DNA from: Seiridium cupressi
Taxonomy: Eukaryota; Ascomycota; Sordariomycetes; Amphisphaeriales; Sporocadaceae
Reading direction: 5' to 3'
Length of the DNA stretch: 64,000 bases
NCBI GenBank assembly: GCA_036674765.1
Contig: JARVKI010000075.1
Location: 124,001-188,000 of the forward strand
The position numbers and the translations under genes were made by a program. Positions 43,301 through 54,400 of this stretch are shown here, piece by piece. Numbering within the stretch: position 1 is the first letter of the stretch; each line of letters starts with the position of its first letter. The notes beneath the pieces are model-generated. The model saw nothing but the letters and a program-made list of their open reading frames with translations. It ran no database searches and had not been told where the DNA came from.

Positions 43301-43964
43301 GGCGCCAAAGCACATTTCTCGTGTTTGTCGCGAAATCCGCAGGAAAATTATGCCCTACCGTGGTCAGAGAATGGAACGTATCACGACTAGGATTTGCTAG
43401 ACTCTTGTATACTAGTTGTACTAAAGGGGGGCTCAGGATGAGCGCGAGTTACGCCCATACACATCCTTTGAGGACTTCACAATTGATGATCGTCTATACT
43501 GTGGAATATCGGGGTGTCAGGGTATAAGATGATGGCACTTTTCACCCCATAACAGGAGCCCTGACGAGTTTCCTGAAGTGATTTTCCCGTACGAGAATTG
43601 AGGATAAATTGAGGCCTATTTTCAGTACAACAAAATAGAGGAGAGCAGGACGAGAATGATATATTATTATATACTTATTTCCTTCGGTTCATCGCTTTCC
43701 CGCGTTCCCCTACCACCAGGACCGTAACATTAAATGCAACAACATGCACGGACTACACTCGCCAGATCCAATTCAGGAACAGTCAGTTTTCCCGTCTATA
43801 TCGCACGCAACCTTTCTCGGCAGCGACCAGAGTATCGATTTCAGCGCCCGCGAGCGATCTTATCACTACGATGCCCAAGATTAGCAATTTCTTCTTCAAG
43901 TAGGCCGGGCAAGTTATCGGGAATCAAGATTATGTTTTCAAGAGCAAAATCACCCTGTCGGAAG
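40381..43964. other. Gene-poor stretch with decayed repeats
   Basis: This 3.6 kb of AT-rich DNA follows the SET gene. Several ORFs of 60-123 codons overlap on both strands without motifs. Degenerate repeat units occur at 42501-43130. No gene is supported. Confidence 0.4.
42501..43130. repeat. Three degenerate two-part repeat units
   Basis: A ~34-bp motif GCCGAAGCATTCAT...CAATATACTTCC recurs at 42581-42612, 42752-42786 and 43097-43130 with substitutions and small indels. Each copy is preceded by 62-101 nt with a second motif (GATTCTTGTGAGT at 42501, AATCCTCGTAGGTC at 42651, AATCCTTGTGGGTC at 43035). The paired spacing indicates a diverged repeat unit of about 100-200 bp rather than chance. 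The origin is unknown; an old tandem duplication or transposon debris is possible. Confidence 0.55.
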
Positions 43965-44801
43965 CTAGCTGCTCACGAAACAGGATATAAAGGTCATGAA
44001 GCAACCCTGGGTCTGCTTACTGGCCTCATGATTCAGGGGAACCCAGTCATTTGGCCCCCGCCATTCCCCTCGACACTCTCTGCTCTCCTCCAACTTGTGA
44101 AACTGGCAGAAAAAATCCAGATGGAACCTATGCACATTGACCGTGACTCTCCCAAACTCAGGCCTCTGCAGAAATTGGAGCAGTGCCTGGTACTGGCTCT
44201 CTCTCAAACATAATGGTCCTGTTACCTGTTCGCCTGAGGCGAGGTGCGATTTGAAAAAATGCCTAGGCCTCGTCGGTGGATGTATGGAGCACCCGTACGG
44301 TGGGTAGGGGTAATCAGGTCCGATGAGCAGCGTCAGTTGCCTCAGTGTGACATACTTTTCGAGCTCCAACGCACTGACTGACTGGCAGTTGCAGCAGTCA
44401 ATCATATTGAGACAGACGGTGACGTTTCTTATATGTTGCCGTGGAAGCAGAGCGGTCCGAAGGAATTGTTGGGTGCATTTCTGTGGTGGACTCCGGGAGC
44501 CAAAGCCGCGGAGGTCGATCCCTACGTCTCGATAGAATATGGGCACCGCATCCGCGTACATGCGTTTGGACACAAGGAAGATAGACACGGCGTTCTTGTA
44601 GATTGGCAACCCAGGACGCTCGAGTGGCACGCCACCCTGTGGGCGGTCCAGAGATAATTCTAGGATCAAGATGCGGAGTTCTGCAGGTAATCTGAAGAAA
44701 AAGGGGTCGTCAGGGGGTGAATCAGCTGGAGGGGACAGGCTCTCGGCCCGCGCTTCAGTATCTGCGCACATGATAGAAGGTTTGTCCAGAAATCGAGTCA
44801 T
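43965..44801 (-). CDS. F-box-like / fungal LPAELR-type protein
   Basis: Intronless, 278 aa from the ATG at 44801 (a second in-frame ATG at 44771 is also possible). After a short polar head the sequence has FFRLPAELRILILELSLDRP, the F-box-like opening common to a large fungal family. It continues with the family's second block IFLVSKRMYADAVPIFYRDV (a cell-wide pattern: isoleucine-rich helix, SKRMY, AxPIFY). The middle contains a Cys-rich patch (MIDCCNCQSVS) and a YxxLRQLTLL segment typical of these proteins. Their role is unknown; those with true F-boxes act as SCF ubiquitin-ligase adaptors. The open frame has no break and sits alone in gene-poor DNA. Confidence 0.72.
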   Translation of the reverse strand: MTRFLDKPSIMCADTEARAESLSPPADSPPDDPFFFRLPAELRILILELSLDRPQGGVPLERPGLPIYKNAVSIFLVSKRMYADAVPIFYRDVGIDLRGFGSRSPPQKCTQQFLRTALLPRQHIRNVTVCLNMIDCCNCQSVSALELEKYVTLRQLTLLIGPDYPYPPYGCSIHPPTRPRHFFKSHLASGEQVTGPLCLRESQYQALLQFLQRPEFGRVTVNVHRFHLDFFCQFHKLEESRECRGEWRGPNDWVPLNHEASKQTQGCFMTFISCFVSS

Positions 44802-45623
44802 TCGGTATACTCAAGTTGAAGCAAACAGGAAGCACGAAAGGACCTCGGTATAACGAACGCTATTTTATACGTGCATGCTTGACCAATACCGTCACTCTCG
44901 TTCGTGCGGAGAAGTCGAGCCGCGGAGAATAAGGTTGCGTTAGAGTCCAAGTGCCCAGCAACATTAGATCGATCGTAATGGCCCGTGTGACCGATTAGAT
45001 GAAGCCGCAAGTCCAGCATGACTATCCGACCAACCATGTGTCCATTTTGTAACCCCGCGGTAGGGGCTGGGAGTCGAGGTCATTGCTGCTCCTGCAAGAG
45101 GGATCATTATCGGTTGCTGCCATTCGATCGAACAAAAGCAGCATAGAATATGACAATTCAGCACCGGAGAGACTCCTCATGGGAAGCCGCCTGGAGCCGA
45201 GCACTACATGTAGCTTGCTATATTCTATAGGTTGGAGCCTCGTCATAAAATGTCTCATCACTGGGCTTTTGCCAGCAGGCATTACTCGGTCTCTGTCCTC
45301 TCGGATATGGGCCATGAAACCCAGGCCGAAGGTTGCATACAACGGGCCACCAGGAGTTGTGACGGCATGTCGAAGAATGCGGGGAAAGCTGACTAGTAGC
45401 CCTATGCTCCAAGCCCCACGCGGCTATTTGCCGACCCCACGTTACGAACGCGTCTCGCGTATTTTCAGGAGACTTGACCAGAAATGTTCGTGGTTAAGAG
45501 GCCGATTTAGATGAATAGCAAAAGTTGCGCAACATAAATCCCCTGATCAGAAGGACAGTGCCGGGCACGATTCAGAAGTCACTAGCAGAGCCCACGCACA
45601 AAACATAATCTCAAACCGCAACC
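44802..45623. promoter_or_regulatory. Divergent intergenic region, F-box-like / CDC26
   Basis: This 822 bp lies between divergent starts and must hold both promoters. Overlapping short ORFs (up to 143 codons) show no motifs. Confidence 0.4.
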
Positions 45624-46598
45624 ATGCTCCGGCGCCCGCCGACAACCTTGACTCTCACATCCGAGGACATCGCAATCTATGAAGACAGGCGCAGTCGCGA
45701 AGTCTCCCAGCGCCGAACCAACAATCCCGCTGTCGCGCATCGGTACGATTCTGAAGAGCTACTCACCAACAACCATCATCACCAACACCCTTACTCTCAC
45801 CTTCCTCCGACACATCCCAAGCGCCGCACCATTCTCGATCCTCCAGCTGCCGCCCAGAGCCGAAGCGGCTGGGATGCCGCATCCGAGCAAGACCTGCGGA
45901 ATTTTGCCCAACAACGAGCCCAACAGCGGCGGCAGCAACAGCACCGGGCTGACGGCGCAAGTCATGGCGTACACTTTACGCCTCTTCCCCGCGGCGGCAG
46001 CATTCCACCTCCCCAGAACGGTGCAGGGCTAGGCGTTACAGATGCAGGAGCTGGAGATGACAGCGACTTTCCCAACGCAGCTCTATCGTCACCGCCGGAA
46101 GCTTCTCCTCTTCTACAGTCCTCCTCTGACGACAACCTAGAAGACGAGGACGAGGAGGGAAGCCCAGAGGACGAAGAGATGGAGGACTACGATGCGCCTG
46201 GGCATTTGCAGGCGCTGCCACGTTCTGCGAGGCCGACAGTCTATGCGCAACAACATCAGCAAGTACATCATTCCTATCCCCCTGCAGCGGCGGCGAATCT
46301 GCAAACACCTGTAAATCCTGCTACTGGTGCTCAGGGAGGACAAGGACAACAACAGCAACACACCCCGATCCCGAGCAACCACGCAACAGCAGCCGTGAGT
46401 CAGATTCCGCAGGCACCGCAGCGGAGGGGACATGGGCGGACGGTAAGCTCTAGGATCGGCAGTGGCAGAGGGGCAGGAACCAGCGAGGCACAGGCACAGG
46501 CACAGGCACAACCGCCTCCAGCGCCGACGAGGTTGACCAGGAGTCGGGAAGAAAGAAACGGTGCGCCGGGCGCAGGGACGCGGAGGCCTGGTCGGTGA
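45624..46598 (+). CDS. CDC26: Anaphase-promoting complex subunit Cdc26/Apc12, long form
   Basis: Intronless, 324 aa. The diagnostic part is the first ~25 residues, MLRRPPTTLTLTSEDIAIYE. These match the MLRRKPTxLxLxxDDIxxFE start of Cdc26, whose acetylated Met threads into the TPR superhelix of Apc6/Cdc16 and stabilises it. Everything after about residue 30 is disordered: His/Gln/Pro-rich runs, an acidic block (NLEDEDEEGSPEDEEMED), a Gln-rich part and an AQAQAQAQ run. Yeast and animal Cdc26 are about 85-125 residues, so this one is extended, as in other filamentous fungi. The function of the tail is unknown. It lies in tandem upstream of SAS4. Confidence 0.85.
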   Translation: MLRRPPTTLTLTSEDIAIYEDRRSREVSQRRTNNPAVAHRYDSEELLTNNHHHQHPYSHLPPTHPKRRTILDPPAAAQSRSGWDAASEQDLRNFAQQRAQQRRQQQHRADGASHGVHFTPLPRGGSIPPPQNGAGLGVTDAGAGDDSDFPNAALSSPPEASPLLQSSSDDNLEDEDEEGSPEDEEMEDYDAPGHLQALPRSARPTVYAQQHQQVHHSYPPAAAANLQTPVNPATGAQGGQGQQQQHTPIPSNHATAAVSQIPQAPQRRGHGRTVSSRIGSGRGAGTSEAQAQAQAQPPPAPTRLTRSREERNGAPGAGTRRPGR

Positions 46599-48505
46599 GG
46601 CCCTTGTACAGAGCGAGCGACTAGGATTGTTGCACCTTTTCCCTTCGGCCGATGTCTTGGATGACGATGTCTGGATATTCCCAGCAGTTCACGTAGCGCA
46701 GGCGCAGACGCAGACCTGTTTTGTGTCGAAGCAAGACCATCGAAACTGCCCACGCGAGACGATCAACCTGCGACAGGACAATGAATCAGCGGGGGCCCTC
46801 TGAGCCGGCGGAGGACGGAGGCCTGCTACTTCAAAGCGAGATAGTCGTTGCGAAAGACCGTAGACGATCTAGACACGGAGAGGATTGAACGGATCAATGT
46901 CTGGATACATAGGTATAGTATGACAACGCCATCTTCGTCTTCGACATGCTGACGTTGGTACGAGGATAGAAAGGCAGTCAATCATGATACAGCTTATGCC
47001 TTACCCAGACCTACTTTACTATGCTTGACTTCTTCTCTGAACTTCTAATACTCGACTCTTTGGATTGATTGGAGGGGTGTCAATCATGGAGAACTCTTAG
47101 CTGGGAATAGTAACCCCGATCATATAGGCAAATCTCTTGAGCCCCCAAATATCGTAAGATACATGTTGATATGAACAAGCAAGTCCACAGGAATTGAACG
47201 GGAAGCTCATAGGACAAAGCGAAAGATGGCAGGATACAACCAGCAGATGTGATACGATATGAATATTCAGACTTCCCGAACACTTGCATGGGTTTAAGTT
47301 GAGCTATGCATATTTTAGAGAGAAATTCTATATTGAGAGATACTGGTTGAGGGAGTACGCTAACGATGCTAAGTGATCGAGTTGGGACGCTTAGCTGGGC
47401 ATTTCCTGAGAATGTGCGCATGACTCCCACTCCTTTAGACGATTTAGTCCCCTTGACGCAGTGATGCTCACCTTGGACATGCACCTAGGTGTTACGGCTG
47501 ATTGTGTATGATTATTTCTGATATAGTGCTCTTAGCAAAGCAATACATATACCTAGCAATCATAAGAAAGCAAGAAACACTACTAACTCTGAGTTAGAGG
47601 GGCGAGCAGTCTGCCGCGCCTCTGACGGTGAATTGGCCCCCTAAATTAGATTGGGACGAGCACCATGCTGATGGTGGGCGAAAAGTCTCCCGTGTTCGCG
47701 TGCTCTAAAGAAGGGGATATGTGCATCCTGGAAGGTTATCCGAACTCTGGGTAGCCCATAAATCGAGGTGATTTAGGTTTCCAGGTCTGGAAATTGGCTC
47801 TTTGGGTCACAAACTACGACACTGGTAGAAAGGAGAGCCAAGGTAGAGCCGCGAGGTAACATTGTGAGGCCATCGTTGATTTCGCTAGATGTTCACTACC
47901 GACGGCGTAAGATGACAAACTAACTAGTTTGTTCAATGCCCAGCTTGACTAGGTGGTGAGGTATTTCCCAGAATTGCCATGGACCCTGAGTGTGTAAGTG
48001 AGAATACCCCGGGGAGACGTGATGCAATCAGACATGGTAGGCTCCTCAACTCATTGACAACACGAAGCTGCGCACATGAGCATTCGAGCGGCACAATATG
48101 GTTGGCATTGTGAACAAATCCAAAATGGCCCAGATGTCCCACAGTGTAGAGAGCGTTGCTTCAGGTTGGACGGCCTGGGGTGCCATGATCTGACTGGGAT
48201 TAGGTTCAGATTGAAGCGATTGATCAAAGTGATTGATTGAGTTGCAGCGCATCTATCCCTGTCAGCGACAATGCTCCAGTGGGTTGGGAGTGCTGGAGCT
48301 GCCTGGAGCGTCAGTCGGGTTCGACTGAGATCAGTGAGTGACGGGGCCAGCCAAAAACGCAGCTCAATTGCTTCCAGCAGAACCTGGGCATTTTCAGCAA
48401 CAGTGCAGCAGAGCCAACTCTGCTCAACAAAGCGCAAATTTGTCGCATGGCAAGACAAGGCAAAACACAACATGATCGCAAGCTCAGTTGCCAGCTACAA
48501 CACTG
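46599..48505. other. Intergenic region, CDC26 / SAS4
   Basis: This 1.9 kb contains the CDC26 3' region and the SAS4 promoter. The remaining ORFs (up to 140 codons) are motif-less and overlap one another. Confidence 0.4.
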
Positions 48506-50395
48506 ATGGCGACGACAAGACGCTCCACTAGAAGCGCTCCAAACGCAGCTGAAGGGCGACCGACACGAGCACTGGCGCAGGCACAGGCGCAGGCGCAAGA
48601 GGATCACGCCCAAGCGCAGCCAACCCACCGCCATAGCGCACGCAACTACAGCGCTCCTGCTACCACAGCAAAACATGCTGCAGAACCCGCGACAGATCCC
48701 ACGACGCGGCCTCGACGGCGCAATTCTGCTCGCATGAAGCGCCCGTTGGATATCATCAATCCGAACCCGGACCCTACCAAGGTCAAGAGGTCGAGAATTG
48801 CCGTCGAGATCAAGTCTTTGGCCAAGTTGGAGCCCTCCAACCCCCCGAGGACCATAGTTGTGAGAGCACCACCTGCGCCCTCCGCAGTCGACGTGACGAC
48901 GCAGCAAAACGAACCCCCTCCTTCGCCTCCGCCGTCCACCACTGCTGCTGAGCCAGCAACGCAGCCCGAGACGGCTCAAAAACCACTCACGAATCACCAG
49001 AAGAAGGTCTACAATGGGATCAAGCACGAGTTGGACCGACTGCAGCCCCCTGTGGCCGATGCAGGCCCTGCAAAGGAGCAGGGCCGCAAGCTGAGATCAC
49101 AGGAGGCCACGCGGTTCAAGAGCGAATTGTCAGCATATTTCCCCGATTATGATGAAGTAATCGGGAACGATGCTAAGGAATATCGTACGTAACACCACTG
49201 TCCATGCCTTGGAGGGATCAATTGATCACTGTCCGCCGTCATCCTCTTGTGTCTCTGACTTTTTCCCTGGCTCGATTGCTAACCTGCCTGGGGCCATACA
49301 GATGCCCTCAATGTCGACACTCCCATCCTAGTCGTCGACTCTGCGGCTTTCCCACATCACAATGCCCGGACCTTGCACCCGCGACAAGCAGCTCCCACAT
49401 CATCACAACAACACAAGCACCGCTCAAAAGGCACTCTTGCTCACCAAGATCGGGGGGTCTCATGGAAATCAAATTCCGAAGGCTATGCTATAAAATCATA
49501 CGGCGGCGGGTTGTACACAGACCTGTACAATGCGCAGCGAATTGATCTCCCACTTCTTGAGGGGAAATATGATGTTCAAGACCCATTGCCGGACTCTCTC
49601 TACGAGACTGCCCATAGAAGAGCCGAGAGGCTAGAAAAGTCAATCAGGAATACCGAGAAAGGCCGCGCGCAACATGAAAAGGATCAAATTATTCGCCTGC
49701 TCGGCGAACTGCAGGGCCCTGACTGGCTAAGGACCATGGGTGTCAACGGTGTCACCGAGAGTAAGAAGAAGACTTTCGAGTCCGCACGAAACCACTTCGT
49801 CAAGGGTTGTGAGGCAATTCTCGACAAGTTCCGTTGGTGGACGCAAGAAGAAAAGAAGCGTAAGCTTGAACGAGACAGAGCTCAGGCCGAGGAGGCTGCT
49901 AGTGCGGAGCAGGAAGACGAAGAAGAAGGGCAGGAGGTGGAAGCCGAGGAGGACGAAATTGCAGACAGCGAGGAAGATGAAGAGATGTTTGATGTCGAAT
50001 CCGGCAACCGCGACCTTGCCGACGACAGTGATGGCGACCCTCCGGACTCAAGTGACGTTGATGCGCATATAGCAAAGCAACTGCACGAAGAAGCTTTGGC
50101 GAGAGTGAAGCGCTCCTCATCCTTGTCGCACAAGAGGCCGAGGAGAGAGCCCTCCCCTTCCCCAATCCCGCTGCCGCCGCCAAAGGAGTTCAAGTCTTTC
50201 TTTGAGAAGAGATATGACCGCGACGCTGCGCTCAGTAAGCTTCGCAGAAGCAGACGTGCAGTCATGGCATGGGGTCACAATTTACCCGAGACAATGGATG
50301 AGGATTTCGATCTCTCAGAAGAGTATCGGGACGACGAAACCATGCAGGCTCGGGAGCGTAGAAAAAGGAGAGATCGCCGGGGCAGTAGGCGCTGA
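48506..50395 (+). CDS. SAS4: Something-about-silencing complex subunit 4 (SAS4)
   Basis: The model is join(48506..49184,49302..50395), 590 aa. The 117-nt intron has donor GTACGT, branch GCTAAC and acceptor ATACAG, and joins ...KEYH to ALNVDTPILVVD. The N-terminal 225 residues are disordered, basic and Pro-rich, with an AQAQAQAQ run. The SAS4 domain lies at about 280-405: SWKSNSEGYAIKSYGGGLYT, then DLYNAQRIDLPLLEGKYD, LLGELQGPDWLRTMG and NHFVKGCEAILDKFRWW. Acidic coils follow (EEDEEEGQEVEAEEDEIADS) and a basic C-terminus. In yeast Sas4 links the MYST acetyltransferase Sas2 to Sas5, and the complex acetylates H4K16; filamentous-fungal homologues are known mainly by this domain. Confidence 0.88.
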
Positions 50396-51414
50396 CCTTG
50401 GCCGATGGCTCAGTGGCGCTGGTGGGGTTGGGGAGCGAGAAATCATGATACCTTTGGTTCGGCTGGCGTACGGGATTTGTATTTTAAAATGGTTTCGTCA
50501 GGAAACGGCTGATACCATTGCATTTATTCTGGTGACTGTTTGATAGAAACGTATTTCTTCTGCGGCGGGTGTCTTGGGCGAAGACCCAGGGAAACATCCT
50601 AGTACGAAATGGGTTCGCTTGTACATATATAGAACCCGAATTGGGGTGTTGAGGCTTATAACACAATGAGAACTGTTAAATTGCTCTACTACAAGATCAC
50701 ATACTATGAAGTCATGGCTAATAATGGCTAAATTCCAGATATGGGTTTGTTTTTCTTTTCCGTGATAAATGTTATACGGGAGAGAAAAATAAGAACGAAA
50801 ACTGACTACATCTAATTAGATGTGTTTCGCAGCAGCGTACACTTGTGAATGCAGATGCAGATGAAGATAAATTGGATGTAGACAAACGCAAATGAAACGG
50901 AGCACGGGTCATCGCGATTTGCGCCTGGCTCTGATTGGTCCGTCAACGCAGCTCCCCAAAGCTTGGCCCGGAGCGCCGTCACTTAGCTTAACGCGAGGCT
51001 GCGATGCATTTACCCACGCCGCCATAGAAGAAGCTCGTTTCTCAAGTCGCCCATCAACTCTCTCGCAAACAAGAACCAGCCCCCAGTCACAACTAACTGC
51101 CGGCAGGGGAATATAGAATCCGGTGGGCGCGCCCTCTAGAGCTCCAACCTACTTAGAGCTCCCTTCGATCGCCCAAAATCTATCCTCACTTGCAACTTCT
51201 ATCGCCGCTTCCATATTTGCGCAATCTTACCTGGACTTACGAAACCAACTGAAACCCCCGCGCTGGACATCCTTTCGTTTCATGGCGCGCAGGCAATAAA
51301 TCTACTAGAGGACACCCCCGAAGAGCCTGCCTAATCCGACCAGCAGCACATTCCAGACTGATGGTTGCCTACAACAGATAGAAGGCGAGGCGCGGCAACC
51401 GTACGGCCGACAAG
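50396..51414. promoter_or_regulatory. Intergenic region, SAS4 / TAF2
   Basis: This 1.0 kb between tandem genes holds the SAS4 3' end (AT-rich, 50.4-50.9 kb) and a GC-richer TAF2 promoter with a CT-rich leader at about 51150-51290. No additional gene is seen. Confidence 0.45.
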
Positions 51415-54400
51415 ATGCCGGCTACCTTATTGGAAGCCGATCCGGCGATTGCACTCGACGTCGAGCCCGAACTACTTGCCGAACCCGAGCTTCTGATCGA
51501 TGACACGCCTCCTCGCCCATATACCGTGTTCCACGAGCACGTTGCTCTTGATCTCGACCTGCATGGCAAGTCCGTTACTGGGCACGTTGATATCTTCATT
51601 AGCAGCAAAGAAGCGTTGAAGGAGGTTTTCATCGATGCTAGGCAGAGTCAGATCGATGCGCGTAACATAACGGTCAGTTATGCGCGGGCGGAAGCAACAT
51701 ACGACGATCCATACGAGAAAGCCGACACACCTGATGGGTACCAATGGTCGGCGGGACAGTGGCCCATTCGCAAGCAACGGATGCAACCGTTAATGTACCG
51801 CCATCTCAAGAATGAGTCTTCGGCTATGCAACATGAAGAGCAGCTTAATTGCCATACTCTCGACGGCTCAGTCAAGATCGCCATCCCACCCATCAAGGAT
51901 ATACAAGCAAGTATGGCAAGACAACGAGAGTTGCGGACATACGTTCAGGGTCACGAAGTCCTTGATCAATGGGTTGATCAGTACGACAAGATGGTTGAGG
52001 ACAACATGAACCAGCTGTACAAGATCAGCATACCCTTTTCTCTCAGAAATATCCGTGATGGCCTTCACTTCGTTGGCATTGACGAGGGCGATACTCGGTA
52101 CCCTCATTTATACACCCGGCACTCGGTTGAACCAGGTCTTGCCTGCTCTATTTTTCCTTGCATTGATGATCCTGGATGCCGTTCTTCGTGGAGAGTGTCC
52201 CTCACTTTTCCGCGCACACTAGGTGATGCTTTCCACCAACGGCTCGTCACTCAACAACAGCCTGTCAACGGCACTGCAACTGCCAACAGCAACAAGAAGC
52301 GAAAACACGATGACAAGGACCACCAACGACCCAGCCTTGCCCTTACCGAGGAAGACAAGTTGTTGGAGTTGACTGCTGTTTGCTCTGGAAAGTTGGAAGA
52401 CGAGGTCGTCAATCAACGAGACGAAACCAAGAAGACGATGGTGTTCTCGTGCAACAATAAGGCTGCGCGGCACATCGGCTTCGCTCTGGGCCCATTCGAG
52501 CATGTTGACCTATGGTCCGAGTTTCGGACAGAGGAAGACGATGAGAAGCTCGGTTCAAACGCCACCAAAGTCCATGGATACTGTCTTCCTGGCCGGGCTG
52601 AGGTGGTCCAGAACTCTTGCGCTGCTATTGTCAACGCAATGGACCATTTCGCCTTGACGTACGGCCGATATCCCTTCGACAACTACAAGATGTGCTTCGT
52701 CGATGACATGGTTGATGAGACTGTGCCCTTGTGTGGCTTCTCTCTCTGCAGCAACAGACTTCTTTTCCCGCGTGAAATCATTGACCATGAAGTCGAGGTA
52801 GCCCGAACTCTCGTTCACGCGTTAGCAAGTCAGTGGTTCGGTATCAACATCATTCCCAGCGAGAAGACAGACATCTGGCTCGTAGTTGGCATTGCATGGT
52901 TCATGACGGATCTGTACCTAAAGTCTCTATGCGGGAATAATTGGTATCGGTTTCGAATGAAAGATCAGGGTGACCATTTGGTTCAAATCGATTTCAATCG
53001 GCCGTCGTTGGAGGACCTTGGTAACCACCTGCACCTTGGCGACTTTGAGGTCAACTTCATGAGCCTGAAAGCCAACCTCGTCTTGTTTATTCTGGACAGG
53101 AGACTCTCCAAATCCTCCCGCAGTGCTGGAATAGCGCGGATTATCGCAAAAATGATCCAGAAGGCAAACACCTCAAGTCAGTCGGCCGATGAGATTTTGA
53201 CCTCGGATATGTTTCGCAAGGCCTGTGAAAAGCATGGCCAGACCAGGCTGGAAGGCTTCTGGAAACAATGGATCAAATCAGCCGGCTGCCCCAGGTTCGA
53301 TGTGCACCAGAAGTTCAACAAGAAGCAGCTGTGCGTGGAGATTACCATTAGGCAAATTCAAGATATCGCCCATGGCAAGCCGAGGCAGCTCGAGAAGGAC
53401 GACTTCTGGAGAGAAATTGTGGAAGATAACCACGGAGTCTACGCGGCTGAGTTGCAGCACTGTTTCACTGGGCCCATGACAATCAGGGTTCACGAAGCTG
53501 ATGGCACACCCTATGAACATGGCGTTGACATTCGCGACGATACCGGCAAATCTATCAAGTTCAATATCCCTTACAACACCAAGTACAAGCGCCTCAAGAG
53601 GAGCAGGCGCCAGAAGGAGCGACAGACTGCCGGCAACACTGCTACCACGGGCGAAGAAGATGTCCCAGACGAGAGCCTAATCTACTGCCTTGGTGATGTA
53701 CTTCAGAATGATGAAGACATCACGCGCTGGGGCTTGACTGATTGGGACCCGGACATGGAGGCGAGAATGGACCAGGAATCCTATGAGTGGATTCGCATGG
53801 ATGCAGACTTTGAGTGGGTATGCATGATGGTAACTAATATGCAACCGTACATGTACGTCTCTCAACTACAGCAGGATAGAGACGTGGTTGCGCACCAGGA
53901 CTCCATGCTGTACCTAGACCGAGAGTCGATCAGAAGACCTCATCCTCTCATCTCTACAATACTCACCAGAACACTTGTAGATGAGCGTTACTACCATGAC
54001 GTCCGGACAATGGCTGCCAAGACTCTCTCTCGGCTGGGTGTCGACGCACTTCAACAAGTCGGCCTCAAGCATCTCATGCAGTCCTTCGATCAGTTGTACG
54101 GCTTTGGCAATGGTCACCGGCCTCGGCCAAACGACTTCTCCAACAGGTCTCAGTACATCGTCCAGTGCGCTATCCCCGGAGCCATATCTCGGATTCGCGA
54201 CAAGGAAGGCAATTGCCCAAAGGAGGCGAGGCGCTTCATCCTGCAGCAACTGCAAGGCAACAACAACACAGACAACCCCTACTCTGACCAGCTCTACATT
54301 TGCAAGCTGATCAATGCGCTGGCCACGTGTCTGATCCCGGATGAGGATCGGCCCAAGAAGCCAGCCATGTCTTTCTCCTTTGGCGATCGCGATGACGAGG

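Noticed and set aside
48311..49027. 238-codon minus-strand ORF
   Set aside because: It lies opposite SAS4 exon 1, where Arg/Ala/Pro-rich low complexity keeps the other strand open; it has no motif.
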